Shown one piece after another: positions 23,349 to 34,304 of a stretch of 64,000 nt of DNA; the stretch's first letter is position 1, and every line of letters begins with the position of its first letter. The translations under genes and the position numbers were made by a program. The notes below the pieces were generated by a model. The model worked only from the letters and a program-made list of their open reading frames with translations, was not told where the DNA came from and made no database searches. The stretch is from Dermatemys mawii (Eukaryota > Chordata > Testudines > Dermatemydidae), in NCBI GenBank assembly GCA_007922305.1, contig ML677366.1, forward strand, positions 11,283,132 through 11,347,131. The letters are read 5' to 3'.

Positions 23349-23390
23349 GACGAAATGGGTATTAGCCCATGAAAGCGTATGTTCTAATAC
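23341..23390 (+). ncRNA. hammerhead-ribozyme-like motif, copy B
   Basis: Plus-strand order: TTGACGA (C3 changed to T), an extra A at 23354, ATGGG (23355-23359), loop TATTAG, CCCAT (23366-23370), GAAA (23371-23374), GC-GTAT-GT, then T-C at 23383-23384. Helix II is fully paired and differs from the 43.7-kb copy by a compensatory G-C to A-T change. Helix I is not visible. C3 is normally essential, so activity is doubtful. Confidence 0.5.
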
Positions 23391-23436
23391 TTTAGTTAGT
23401 CTTTAAGGTGCCACAGGACTCTTTGTCACTTTTGTA

Positions 23437-23859
23437 AGGGGATGTAAGTTACGCTTCAGTAAGAGGGTGAGTCTAATCAAGTCAGGGTGTAAAGTGATGT
23501 AATTTACATGCTGATAGGTCTGAAGACAATGTAAGTTAAATTAATTTAGATTCCCATAGACCCATGTCTGAGTATAACCTACACAGGCTCAGGCTGGGCA
23601 TATGGGAGTTAAGGTACCCAGCTCCTGTTCACTTTCATTGTACACTCTTTTAGGCTCCTTTGAAAATCCAGCCTCAAAGCATATGTTCATTACAATAACA
23701 GCATACATACAAAGCCCGTCCTTTAGAGTCACACACTGAGACAATTAAAGCAACATCATCCTTCTTAATCAGAGTTAATTTAGATGGGTAAAGTGCGTCT
23801 CAGTTGGAATATTGTCAGATGTTTTTAGATGTCTGACTTTAAATAAATTTAGCCTCCGA
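23437..23859. other. unassigned sequence
   Basis: No gene recognised. The short words GGGTGTAAAGTGATGTAA and similar hint at an old repeat fragment. Confidence 0.4.
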
Positions 23860-24110
23860 ATTCCCCGGGAGAGAGTTGCTAAGGTAACCAATGTCAGCCA
23901 TCTTGCCACTGTATATTCTCCCCGTGAAGCTTCATTAGGGCCAATCACTCATTTCCAGGGTAATGGAATGTGTTGCTTTCAAAGATAAGAATATAGCTTT
24001 TAGCAGTGCTGGAACATTTTAATAAATGTATTATTAACCCATTGGCCTCTTAAGATCACACATTGACCTTCTCCCTATAATTATTATCCTCAGAAAATGA
24101 GAAGGAGAAA
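23860..24110. promoter_or_regulatory. candidate enhancer: RFX, YY1, CCAAT, TEAD and GATA-type motifs
   Basis: Within about 120 bases lie GTTGCTAAGGTAAC (23875-23888; X-box type GTTGCY-NN-RGYAAC), GCCATCTT (23897-23904; YY1 type), CCAATCA (23941-23947), TGGAATGTG (TEAD type, about 23964) and AAAGATAAG (GATA type, about 23981). No repeat wording is present, although both flanks are repeats. Each motif alone is weak evidence; the cluster in non-repetitive DNA is the reason for the call. Conservation and activity are untested. Confidence 0.3.
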
Positions 24111-24664
24111 GATTTTTCACTGACAATTTGCACACCTGGGACACAGAATATGATCAATTCACTTAGGTGTTCATAGGTTTGAAATTTTGAGTCTAGTCAA
24201 CTCCAGGAGTTGTTATGGGTTAACCTCTGTGACATCGGTCCAAATCCAGTTTACATTACTGGTCAGTGGCCACAAGTCTGGATCTGCCTACAGTTTGGAT
24301 CCAGGATTTTTTGGACTGTTTTGTCTGGTCCATGGTAGAGATGCAGTCTGGCTGCAAAATTTGAACACAGATCTCAAGAGTGGGGTTTTTCAGATGGGGG
24401 ATTTGGTTCAAACCTGTTTGTAACAGTGACTGAGAGTTATTGTGAGGCAAACCCACAGCTGGACCAAGTTTGCTCTCTCAGCTACAACGACTCACCCCAT
24501 GGTTCTCTGCTCACTGTTTCCCTCTAGATTCCTGCTTTTGACCCTGCGACCTTCACTCCCTTCCCTGTTTTTCATTAGCTGTTCCCCAAACTCATTTGTG
24601 CTCTGTGCCCAGTAGCTCTTCCCCTTAGGCTGGGAGGAGGAGCCTTTAGAGGTGGGTGCTTGCA
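24111..24664. other. unassigned sequence
   Basis: No gene or repeat recognised. Confidence 0.45.
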
Positions 24665-25265
24665 CACATCCATCCCCAGACCCTCAATAGGTAGAATGAC
24701 TCACCTCTCCAGCAGAGCCTGTAGTGACTCATCTCTCAAGCATGCTGTAGCACCCTATCCCTAGGCAGGGCCCAGGTCAGATGTCTCCAAGGCCCAGGCC
24801 TTTCACTCTCACTACCAGAGCTGCCAATTAGTCTGTGCACAGCCCCACTCAGCTAGGCACCCCCCTGCTGACTTGCAGTGTTACAGACTCCCTAGCTTCC
24901 AGCCTGCCCTCAGTCCTTTCCCTGTTCCTGCCCAAGTCTTGCCCGAGCCTTGTCCCAGTCTGCTTCAGCTTTGTCTGTGCTCTATTCTGACTCTGATCCA
25001 GCCGTGTTCCTGACCCGCTGAAGCCCTGCATCCACCTCCTGGGCCCCAAGCCCTTGTCCTGAACCCATCTTCAACTTTTGGCCTGCTTCTGGACTCTGAC
25101 TAGAATCCTTATTTGGCTTGCCTGTGGATTCTGACGCCAGTTCTGACCTGTCTCCAGACTCAAGTTTCAGTGCTGCCCTTGGCCTGGTCCCAGCTCTATG
25201 GCTGGCTTCGACCCTTGGCCTGTTTTCAACCACTGCCCCAACCCATGCCCACATCCTGACAGTTA
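24665..25265 (-). mobile_element. probable LTR-like C-rich repeat
   Basis: A strongly pyrimidine-biased + strand with recurring TCTGACT/CCTGAC/CTTGGCCTG units over about 600 bp, beginning with GACTCACCTCTCCAGCAGAGCC, which resembles the start of the LTR at 21.06 kb (GCGACTCACCCCTGCAGCACC). I infer a diverged LTR. Ends and target duplication are not found. Confidence 0.35.
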
Positions 25266-25882
25266 TTATCATACAATAGCTGTTAGAAGGGCTATGAGAA
25301 ATGTGGTGGTGGTCTCAGCTTAGTCTCTAATGACCAGGATGGGCGCTCTCCCCTGGGGACTCAAGAGAGGCTGGATATACTTCATGTTAGACATCTGAAA
25401 ACATCGGACAGTATTTCAATTGAGACACACATCACCTGCCTCAATCAGACTTGATTAAGAGAGATGCTGCTGCCTTAGCTGAATTACTGGGTGGTCTGTG
25501 TGCCATACACCAGCATTACAAAAACACATAACATTTCATTTCCATTGGTAGTTCTTTATGGTCCACATTTTTTCATGAAAATGTCCCAGCCAGTTTTAAA
25601 AGCACGCTCACAGCTGTTACGAACTGGCTCCGTGGCTAGTTTGGAATACCTGTTTGGAAAACAAATGCCTGTGAAATGGCAGATGTGGTGCAGAAACCCT
25701 TCACTGCCTCCTTATTTAGCCAGGCTGTTCCTGTGAGTGTATCAATAAGGGGACCAAACTCAGACCTGGTGTAGCTCAATGCACTTTGGTGCAGATACCA
25801 CCCACTTACTCTGAATGGGCTTGAATGGAATCTTGCTGTGGTATCAGGGGTGCTAATTCCAGCCCCAAGCTTGAAGGAGATT
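25266..25882. other. unassigned sequence
   Basis: No gene or repeat recognised. Confidence 0.45.
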
Positions 25883-25890
25883 TCCTAGAG

Positions 25891-26659
25891 CTGGGGTGGG
25901 CAAACTATGGCCCGCAGGCTGTGTCCGACCCATCAGAGCTTTTAATATAGCTCTCAAACTGCATTGCCTCACTCTGGTCGGAGAGTGGGGTCGGGAGGCT
26001 TGCAAGCCCCCCCGCACCCCATTCTCTTGCAGGATGGGAGAGGAGTGTTGTCGGGTGGAGTGGTGCAAGGAATGGGGTGGGCCTGGATGATAAGTGGGTG
26101 GGCCACAGCCCACCCAGGCCCACCCATGGCTACACCCCAGGTGCAGCGTGTCTTTGCTGATTTTAAAAAACACGTTGCCATTGCAGTTCTTTTGACAATG
26201 AGGCCCTGCTTGAAGTGAGTGCAACCTTGTAAAACAGCAGGTTGAAATAAGGGCAGCCGTTAGGATTTTCTTTTCCCTTTGTATATGTTTGGGTTATTGC
26301 CATGGTCAAGTGGAGACACACAGGTGATTCAACAAAGCTAATTACAGATCATAAAGAAGTCAGCCATAAACGCGAAAACTACCAAACTTTTACGTAGTGC
26401 CGTACACGGAAAGTTTTAGGTAACATACAATTTGCGTTCAGACAAGAGCAAAATTGTATGGTAAAATCAACAAACAGCTCAAGAACATAATTTTCTAAAG
26501 GCGCATTGTTCAACAGAATTGTTTTAATAGCGTTGGTTTTCAAACAAACTTATGTTGTCCCCGTTAGAACATGAATTGCTAATTTCAGGAGCATTCATGG
26601 CCTGCCATAAAATTTCCATACATGGATGTGGCCCTCAGGCCAGAAGTTTGCCCACCCCA
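25891..26659. mobile_element. 769-bp non-autonomous hAT with perfect 8-bp TSD
   Basis: The left end CTGGGGTGGGCAAACT and the inverted right end AGTTTGCCCACCCCA match over about 15 bases. TCCTAGAG flanks both sides exactly (25883-25890 and 26660-26667). Subterminal GGCCCGCAGG/CCTCAGGCC words are typical of hAT elements of this TGGGCAAAC type. The interior is GC-rich on the left (to 26130) and AT-rich on the right. No transposase domain is seen in any frame; overlapping frames at 25853-26224 are shadows of the GC-rich part. Confidence 0.85.
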
Positions 26660-26667
26660 TCCTAGAG

Positions 26668-29600
26668 GGAAGTTAGGAAGCTGTTCCTCTTGTGTTCTCA
26701 CCTCCCATTTTCCTTTGGTCCCAAAGAACTGACCCATCTCCCCTTGTTCCTCGACTCCCCTGAGCCTGCCAATGGTGGGAAAAGTTGCACTTCTGCAAAG
26801 AGTAGATCTGCTCCCCATCCTCAGTCAGTGCAAACATCACCACCCCAGCTCTGCCTGGATACCCCTGGCCGGAGTGGGAGCTTTTCTGATTGGCACTCAC
26901 CACCTTTGTGCTTCAGAGGCAGGGAGAGGAACAGAGGGGTGGTGAATTGACCTCGTCAAGTTGCAGGAAGAAGCTGGCAGGAGCCTGGATAAGTTGAAAG
27001 GGAAACAGGAGAAGAGCCCCCAAAGCAGGAAACTTCCTCTTCAGCTCTGCTTGGCCTGAGTGGATGGACAAGGCTATGAAATGTTTTGCCATGGTGTTGA
27101 GACCCCAGTGAATTTACCCTCAAGCTGAGCCTGCCTTGGACAGCCAGAGATTCTCTTTTGGACTTGCTGACATGGATTCGAAGGCAGAAATTCCAGCTTC
27201 TGCCTCCATGGAAAGGTATAGTGAAGCTGTGAAAGGAGGCGGAGCGATCTCTCTCTCTCTGCTACCCAGAGGAGTGGGCCAACAGCACAGAATGCTGGAG
27301 GCACCTTCCTCATCATCATTATGAGCACTAATGAGAATATTTTGCATTCAAAGCTCAGCTCGCGCTACAGCTGAGTGAATGTATAGCACATCTAAAATAA
27401 GAGAGGCACAACATGCCGCAGGAAGGATGCTCAGAACCTGGATTACTAATGCAACGCCGCTCCATTAGTAATCCTCATTAAGCACTGAAGGAGGAAACTA
27501 TAAACAAGATATTCTCTGCTTTATCTTTCATCCAGTGGTGTAACGGCAATATAGATTGTCTTCCTTCCCTTTCATCAGTGCTTCCTTGATCCCCAGGCCA
27601 GGATATCACCCGACAGAATAGAGAGCGAGAGAGAGATCCTGATCAGGGGGTCGGTGTTCGCAGAGGCAAAGGATCCATTCCACAGAGGGAGCTTAGTCAT
27701 TGAAGCTGAACCCTGGATCCTGGCTAACCCAGCGGTGTGTGTTGATCTCTCCTCTTTGCATATCAAAACTGCCTTTTATTTAAAGGAATAAAGAAAACCC
27801 CCACAGAATATCCAAATATTCCTGAGTGCAAACTGTCTTGGCTACTTGGAGAAATATGGACATGAATGGATCATGGAGAGGCATGAGGTTGACCGACGTG
27901 GGCGACAATATAGAAAATCCAGCCTTTTCTCCTTATTGCCTGGACTATGCTCTCCCTTACTCTTCTCCTGCAGTTTTGGGCCCAATTCTTGGGTGTCCTC
28001 TGGTTGTTGGATCTCTCCTCAGCCAGCAAAAAGAAGCTGTGAAGATACTGCAAGGGGAATGCCTTCCATGAGGGAACCTTAAGACTGATTTTTGATGGGC
28101 TACAGGACTGGACACACCTCATCCTACTGCTACAATTATTTAGTTTATTTTTAAAAAAATCTGCAGTGTTACAATTTAGGAAAAGGTACTAATTAGATGT
28201 AAAACGTGACCTCCACTGCTACCCCCGACCAACCTTCACCCACTCATGACAAATACTGAGACAATAGCATGTTTCTTGCAGCTTGATGTGGAAATAAAGT
28301 AATACTCGTTTGATCAGACTGATAGTGATGATCTTTAAAAGAACCCTTAGCAGAGGACTCTTTTTAACTGCTGATGAAAAAAAAAAAGACAGGAATCCAT
28401 AATTGGAGCTATTTCATATGCCGTGTACATCAAAAGCATGAAAAGCCTCTCCTTGAGGCTTTGTAACTTCCGGGACCTGACAGCTCAAGGAATAGAGCTA
28501 ATAGCAGAATAAAGGCAAGAGAAGAAATAAACATCTTTCTTGCCCCCCTCCACCTCCTTTCAGTGGAATTAATCTATTATGCTTCTATGTTCATTTTAGT
28601 TTCCAGCTTTCAAAGTAAAGCTGCATGCCCCTTTGCACAGCAGTTCAGATGAGGAATGGGAGTTGTGAGGCATGGCTGCTCAGCTGGAGATTATGGGCAA
28701 TTCACTGACTGGAATTTTGAGCATCCTTCGCTCTTCCTGGAGTTTAGCAGCCTGCAGATAAGCACCCAGGAAGTTTGGAGGCTTCTGCAAACCGTGACTA
28801 AATAAACTATCCAAAGTTCTTTGATCTGCACATCAGAGCAGGAAAAAACAGCTAGACGAGCCTCTCTTATATTATCTCAGCACTTGTGCTTCTGTTTCTG
28901 ACTAGAATGAGGCAGTGCAGATCTGAACAAATAAACAAAAGTGTTAAACACACATTTCCTATCCGAGAATGAAAGGCTTAGTTCGGGTTCAATTTGATTT
29001 GTTCAGGGGTGTGTGGGACAGGAGAGGTGTCTTACTTTATCCAGCCAGGTTCACCCACCACTAACTATAACATCGTTAATGCTTCTATTATTAACCATAT
29101 TTGGTTTTATGTGGGGCGGGAACCCATCAGATGTCATGCATGCTCTCTTGCAGGATGTTATGTGACAATACACCATGTATAGCTGCATCAGTGCCATGGA
29201 AATATTGGAGAAAACAGTAACAGAGGAACTAAAAAAAGACTTTTGTATTGACATTTTAGGGCTGAGGAAGGCAAGTGGGATGGAAGTGTGCAAATAGCTT
29301 TCCTAGGGCCTTATCGAACTCCCACTTTCCTGATAGTCCCACTGATATTTTCCTATTAACACCCAAGGGAGTTGGATGGACCCTTAGTTCCCCTTCCAGC
29401 TATGATCATCCTTGATTGTCAATGGCCTTTTCAATGCATCCTCCAACCTAAAGAACTTTGCAATATACTGGAGAGAATGGGGGAGATTTTTGTGCCGTCC
29501 AGATCTTCCAAAAAGTGCTGCCAATGCTTCTCAGTGCTGAGAGTACAGTGTTCCCCTCACAGTTCTGCCACCATCCCTCCATCTTGTAATGCCCTAACTA

Positions 29601-29955
29601 CTCCAGTCTTAAACTAATACTGTTGTACCAATGCACCTTTCTCCTGACCTGAAGCACCTGTAGTTATCTTAGACTGGAATTTAAAGCCTCTTAAGACTGG
29701 ACTGGCATGCTAAAACACCCAGACACTGCAGAGCTAAGAGCCAAGTGAATGCTGAGGTCGGGTCCAGGGCCTAAGGGAGGCCCTAGCATGGGAACCCTCA
29801 TGACAGGTACATAAATCAATTAGCACAAAACACAGATGCTCAGATAAAACTCTTGTCAATACTCCTAAGCAGACAGATCCATCTTCTACACATGGAAAAT
29901 CCTTCTTGCTGCGCTGTCTTTTCCCTTCCCATCATCCCAGGAAGGGCAGTTATTG
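26668..29955. other. unassigned sequence (3.3 kb)
   Basis: No recognised gene or mobile element apart from the hairpin at 27440-27474. A short (TC)n tract is at 27250-27261. The run at 28377-28388 is A-rich. Confidence 0.45.
27440..27474. repeat. perfect 12-bp inverted repeat with 11-base loop
   Basis: GGATTACTAATG (27440-27451) and CATTAGTAATCC (27463-27474) are exact inverted copies around CAACGCCGCTC. The arms contain TAAT cores of homeodomain type in opposite orientation. Nearby words do not match a repeat family that I know, so this may be a regulatory palindrome or the relic of a small transposon. Confidence 0.65.
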
Positions 29956-29989
29956 AGAAGAAGAAGAAGAAGAAGAAGAAGAAGAAGAA
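29956..29989 (+). repeat. (GAA)n microsatellite
   Basis: About eleven AGA/GAA triplets in a row. Purine-only tracts of this kind can form triplex DNA; here it is short. Confidence 0.92.
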
Positions 29990-30295
29990 TCACTCCTTCC
30001 ATTTATAAAGCACCTCCCAACTAAAAATATTGGAAAAAGTAAAGATCAAATTCTGATGCCTTTGCTTTTGCTCCAGGGCTGTCCTATGTCACTCACCACA
30101 GGAATATCTGTGCATCTCACCAACATAAACACACTTATCTTCACGTCTCCCCTGCCAAGTAGATACGGCATTATTTTCATTTTACAGCAAGGGACTGAAG
30201 CATAGAGATTCACCTGCCTTGACTGAGGATACAGAGTGTGGCAGCAGCAGTGCCAGAGATAGAGTAGCAGGCCTTAACTACTAGATCTTTCCTCC
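29990..30295 (-). repeat. SINE, antisense, decayed
   Basis: ATTTATAAAGCACCTCCCAA, then TATTTTCATTTTACAGCAAGG, GACTGAAGCATAGAG and a final AACTACTAGATC reflect the antisense body and head of a tRNA-derived SINE (compare 18.7 kb). It is heavily diverged. Confidence 0.5.
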
Positions 30296-30411
30296 TTTTT
30301 ACACCTACAGCCCATTCTCCCTTTTGCAGCCAAAACCTATTCACGGAGTAACTTAACTTATGCAGTTCCCTAGGAATTTTTCTGTTGTGCGGGCATGGGT
30401 TCCTCAGAGCC

Positions 30412-30535
30412 TAGGGTGACCAGATGTCCCAATTTTATAAGGACAGTACCAATATTTGGGGCTTTGTCTTATATAGGTGCCAATTACCCCTCACTCCCTG
30501 TCCCAATTTTCCATCCTTGCTATCTGGTCACCTTA
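30412..30535 (+). mobile_element. hAT MITE, TAGGGTGACC family, copy 1
   Basis: 124 bp, ends TAGGGTGACCAGAT and ATCTGGTCACCTTA, exact 8-bp duplication TCAGAGCC (30404-30411 and 30536-30543). The interior carries CCCAATTTTATAAGGACAGT and CTTATATAGG as in the other copies. It has no coding capacity and was mobilised by a hAT transposase supplied elsewhere. Confidence 0.88.
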
Positions 30536-30819
30536 TCAGAGCCTGTTGAAAAGCTCCACAGATCCTCCAATCTATATGGATCTTGGGGACCCATTTTGCC
30601 TGAGTAAGGGGTAAATAAGGGCTAAATATCTGGTAAATATTTATTTATCTGTAATAAACCACTCCACTGTTTTTATGCCTTCCATAACTAGATCCCGCTG
30701 TTGAGGCCTCCCTCCCTCCTGGGAGAGAAGAGCAGAAGGCTGTAGTTTTTCTTTTGTTTTAAATGGAAAATTTCAAGTTTTTTAGTTTTCCATGTGATAG
30801 TGTCTGCTAGAGTGTATAC
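30536..30819. other. unassigned sequence
   Basis: AT-rich; nothing recognised. Confidence 0.5.
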
Positions 30820-31128
30820 CAGGGGTTGGCAACCTTTCAGAAGTGGTGTGCTGAGTCTTCATTTATTCACTCTAATTTAAGGTTTCACGTGCCAGTAATA
30901 CATTTTAAGGTTTTTAGAAGCTCTCTTTCTATGTCTTTAATATATAAATAAAATATTGTTGTATGTAAAGTAAATGAGGTTTTTAAAATGTTTAAGAAGC
31001 ATCATTTAAAATTAAATTAAAATGTAAAGTCTCCGAGACTGGTGGCCAGGACCCGGGCAGTACGAGTGCCACTGAAAATCAACTCGTGTGCCACCTTCGG
31101 CACCTGTGCCATAGGTTGCCTATCCCTG
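30820..31128. mobile_element. 309-bp non-autonomous hAT (CAGGGGTTGGCAACC type)
   Basis: The left end CAGGGGTTGGCAACCT and the inverted right end AGGTTGCCTATCCCTG match at 14 of 16 positions. The flanks GTGTATAC and AAGAATAC agree at 5 of 8 bases, as expected for an old duplication. Subterminal GTGGTGTGCTGAG and CACCTTCGGCACCTGTGCC words fit this family. The interior is AT-rich and there is no transposase. Confidence 0.75.
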
Positions 31129-33040
31129 AAGAATACAATACGTTGATCAGCAACTGCCAGAGAGTTAATACTAGTGTATTGCAAAACATGTTACAGACCA
31201 AATATAGCAATACTGGTAGACATCTTCCAAATGTATCCTATTGGCTAAGTGAAACTGGTCTCCCTCCATTGGCTTGTTCATATAGCAGATAAAAGCCTAC
31301 TGCTGCTGCCTCCTCATAAAGTTACTCCTACAGGAATTAAGGATCATCATAAACCTCATTGCCTCTGCTCTAAGTGCCAGGCAATTTCCCTCAACCTTTC
31401 TTCTCTAACCTAAACACAGACATTTAAAGCATTTAAACACTTAAAACAATAGATTTTTAAAATAAACTTACCAAAATAAAAGATTTCACTACACACACAT
31501 TTCTCCCCTTGGGGAGAAGATGAGAGACCGAACAAACCACCTGCTACTAGCCACATTATGCACTTCTTGGAAGGTGCTAAAATACTATAGTGATGAGCTG
31601 GTAAAAGAACCTGTAAAGATAGAATAGAATGGCAGGATTCCCCCAAATGGTAGTGACCCAGGGTCAGCAGCTACCCCAGTTTATACCAGCCCCATTCTTT
31701 GGAGCTGAAGATCAAGGTTCTATCCCTGCAGCCCATGAATGGTGGAGAGTGGAACCATCACACAAAGAGCTAAACATTAGACTCTGCAGCACTGAACACT
31801 GTTAACATATTTACTACAAAGGGGTCCTGAAACTCGAGACCTAATCAGTAATTACTAAGCACAGTGAAGTTCCTAAATCCGTGCATGGAGAGTAGACAAA
31901 TCCTAGGGTAAGGTGCTGTGCTGTACAAAGGCTGGTGAAGTCCTGGAGTTGATATAAGACCGGGATTTTCATTTCCTTCCATTATGAGGAAACTTCATTA
32001 ATACCGGGGAAGCAGACAGCTGGGCACATTATTTACCAAAGAGCCCTGTTGAGATTTTTCCTTCTTGTCCTTCTCCTCAGGAAATTGTGACCTCTTAAAA
32101 GGAAATAAATATTTGATGTTAAAGGGCTACCACATACACGGTGCATCATTGGCAAAGTGGCTTTTTTTAAAAAATCAGGACTTTTCCATTATGCTGATTT
32201 ATTCCTTCCGCTGGGACATATATTATCATTTTTTAAAATTATTCCTGACAGATTAGACAAGCCGTGAGCCTCTCAGAAGCCAAAAGGAAAGAGCCCACTT
32301 CCTCTTCATAAACTAGGATCTGCAGGATTGAAAGTGCTGCTGCTAATGCTAGTAAGGCAAGGCCTCAGAGTGATGCAAAGAAAAATTACATTTCCATAGC
32401 ATCTCGCAGCCCAAAACACAGTCCATGCCCTGACCCCAATTCCCTGGTGCACTGTGACTACCAAGTGCTGCTCAGGATGCACAAAGCAGCCCTATAGCTG
32501 GCAAGTCTGGTCGCTTGACGATTTCCCCTGCCTAGGTGATCTTTGAGTGGTGCAGAGCCCCTGGTGTCAGAGATGTGTCTGTGGAAAATGGAGAGTGGCC
32601 AAAGGACCCCTCCTTACAGCTCACTGGAATGGCTGGGAGCTAGTGAAAGATAGATAGCCTTCAGGCTGTTCAAATATGCAGGAACAAACCAATGCCTGAT
32701 GGCTCTAAGATCAGAAGAATGCAGAACCATATTGGCCCTCCAAGCACTCCTCGGCCAGTCCAGAAAATCCTGCCTTCTATATATGTGTGTGTCTGCCTAG
32801 CCCAAGCTTCAAACCTCACATGTGGATTTTCATCCAAAGCTGAATTCCCTGAAGTTCAGAAGTGTGTTAATCAGTGTTCTGGCTGGAAAATTAGATCCAA
32901 ACTTCCTCAAAGTTGGTGTGAGATGTTCAAATACATAGACTGCTATGGCGCAGACTGTCCTTTGATATAGGCATCTGCCATAGAAATGCTGCCACCTCAA
33001 GTGTGGAACACAGCAGCTGTTTAATAATATACCACAGGAA
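31129..33040. other. unassigned sequence (1.9 kb)
   Basis: No gene or mobile element recognised. Confidence 0.45.
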
Positions 33041-33151
33041 GGTCCTGATTCTGGCCATAATTCAGGAAAGCCATTAAAGAGGTGCCTAAGTTTCGTGGAA
33101 GTCAGTGCTTAATATCATGCATGTGCTTACATGCTGTCTTGAATCAGGACC
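33041..33151. repeat. foldback repeat with perfect 11-bp termini
   Basis: GGTCCTGATTC (33041-33051) and GAATCAGGACC (33141-33151) are exact inverted copies. Inside are GTGCCTAAG and CATGCATGTGCTTACATG, the vocabulary of the 12.6-kb and 43.8-kb fragments. No coding potential. Confidence 0.6.
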
Positions 33152-34304
33152 TCTAAGCATGCACAGCTCTCTCTGAAATGAATAGGAGATGAGGGCACAT
33201 GACACTTGGCACAAGGTATTCTGCACTTTGTAGGAGTAGGCCCAAATTACAGCTCCTTGAAAAACCAGTACCACTGGCCTCTCAGCATGGTGATCAAAGA
33301 TCTATTTCCTACCACTGTACCTGTTCGCTGCATGACCTGTTGCTAATAAAATAGTCAGGATCTTGGTTTTAGATCTCATCTGAATGGTGGTGTCTTCAGT
33401 GTCATACTGCCCCTTAACTCCATACTGAGGCATTGATTCATTACAGATTCAGTGGGATGCATCTGGGTTTTCCTTAAAGGTCTCCCAGACAAATACTGAT
33501 CAGGCCTGCTGCTGATTAGCTTGTGAAATTTACTAAGACCACAGCCCAATATCACAAAGGTGGCAAAACATACACACCACCACAGAAGAAAGAGAACATC
33601 GGCTGATTTTGCTCTTGAAGATGGCGACTGTTTAACAGTGATATAATAGAATCTACAGCATCTTCTGTTTAATGGTAGTGTTTTTGCTTTTAACAGCATC
33701 TCACTATTTACTGCACTGATATGACTTTTATGGTTTATTACAGGGCAACAACAAAATGGGGAGAGGGGAAACATGTCATTTGCCCTCACTGTGACCAATT
33801 AATTACGGTCACAGGGCTATCCAGAGTAAACAATTAGACCACACACGAGACATCAGTCTCATCCCCATGTTTTCTCAATGTCAGAATATTTCAAATTCTG
33901 GATTTAAGAACTAAAATGTCAGCAGAATTGCAGATATAGGTATCAAACCAGCTTCATCCCTGTGGTCAGTCGTCTGTCTAGCCCACTTCCATTCCGACTC
34001 AGATGTTCAAGGTATGAACAGTTGAATGCCTCAATGAATATCACATGAAGAATCCTTTTACCAATAAGAAACACAACCTCTTGTGATTCAGGGGGATAAT
34101 TCCCTTGTGTCCTTTAGCTCAGCTCTCTAGTTGAGCTACCCCAGTAAACTACCCTTTTTATTTTAAAATCATACTGCAGTAACATCCCCTAAAACACTAC
34201 AGCTCGTATAGCTTCATGCAGTATTTGGGGCTAGTACCCACCAATGTTAGTTACTCCCATAACTTTCCTGGCATACTTTGTGTTCCAAAGGGAGCATTTG
34301 TGCT
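33152..34304. other. unassigned sequence
   Basis: No repeat recognised. The 140-residue minus-strand open frame at 33376-33798 has no domain that I can name and no supporting gene signals; it is most likely chance. Confidence 0.45.

Larger units (their letters stand above)
23217..23436. mobile_element. head-to-head pair of Penelope-like element (PLE) ends
   Basis: The left copy reads on the minus strand and the right copy on the plus strand; they meet at the palindrome ATGCAT (23341-23346). Both arms carry the same wording: GGTGCCACAGGACTCTTTGTC at the outside and the GACGAA...GGGTATTAGCCCA block at the inside. Together they form a near-perfect inverted repeat of about 180 bp. I recall this wording as the terminal repeat of a turtle PLE whose GIY-YIG domain is represented at 40.4 kb. 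The left copy extends to about 23217 with GGTAGCTGTCTTAGTCTGG. Confidence 0.75.

Noticed and set aside
29956..29989. Possible tandem array or CRISPR-like repeat
   Set aside because: Simple GAA triplets without spacers; the genome is eukaryotic.
33376..33798. 140-residue minus-strand frame with a cysteine/tryptophan-rich hydrophobic stretch
   Set aside because: A possible membrane segment, but no start context, no family and no neighbours; chance is the simplest reading.
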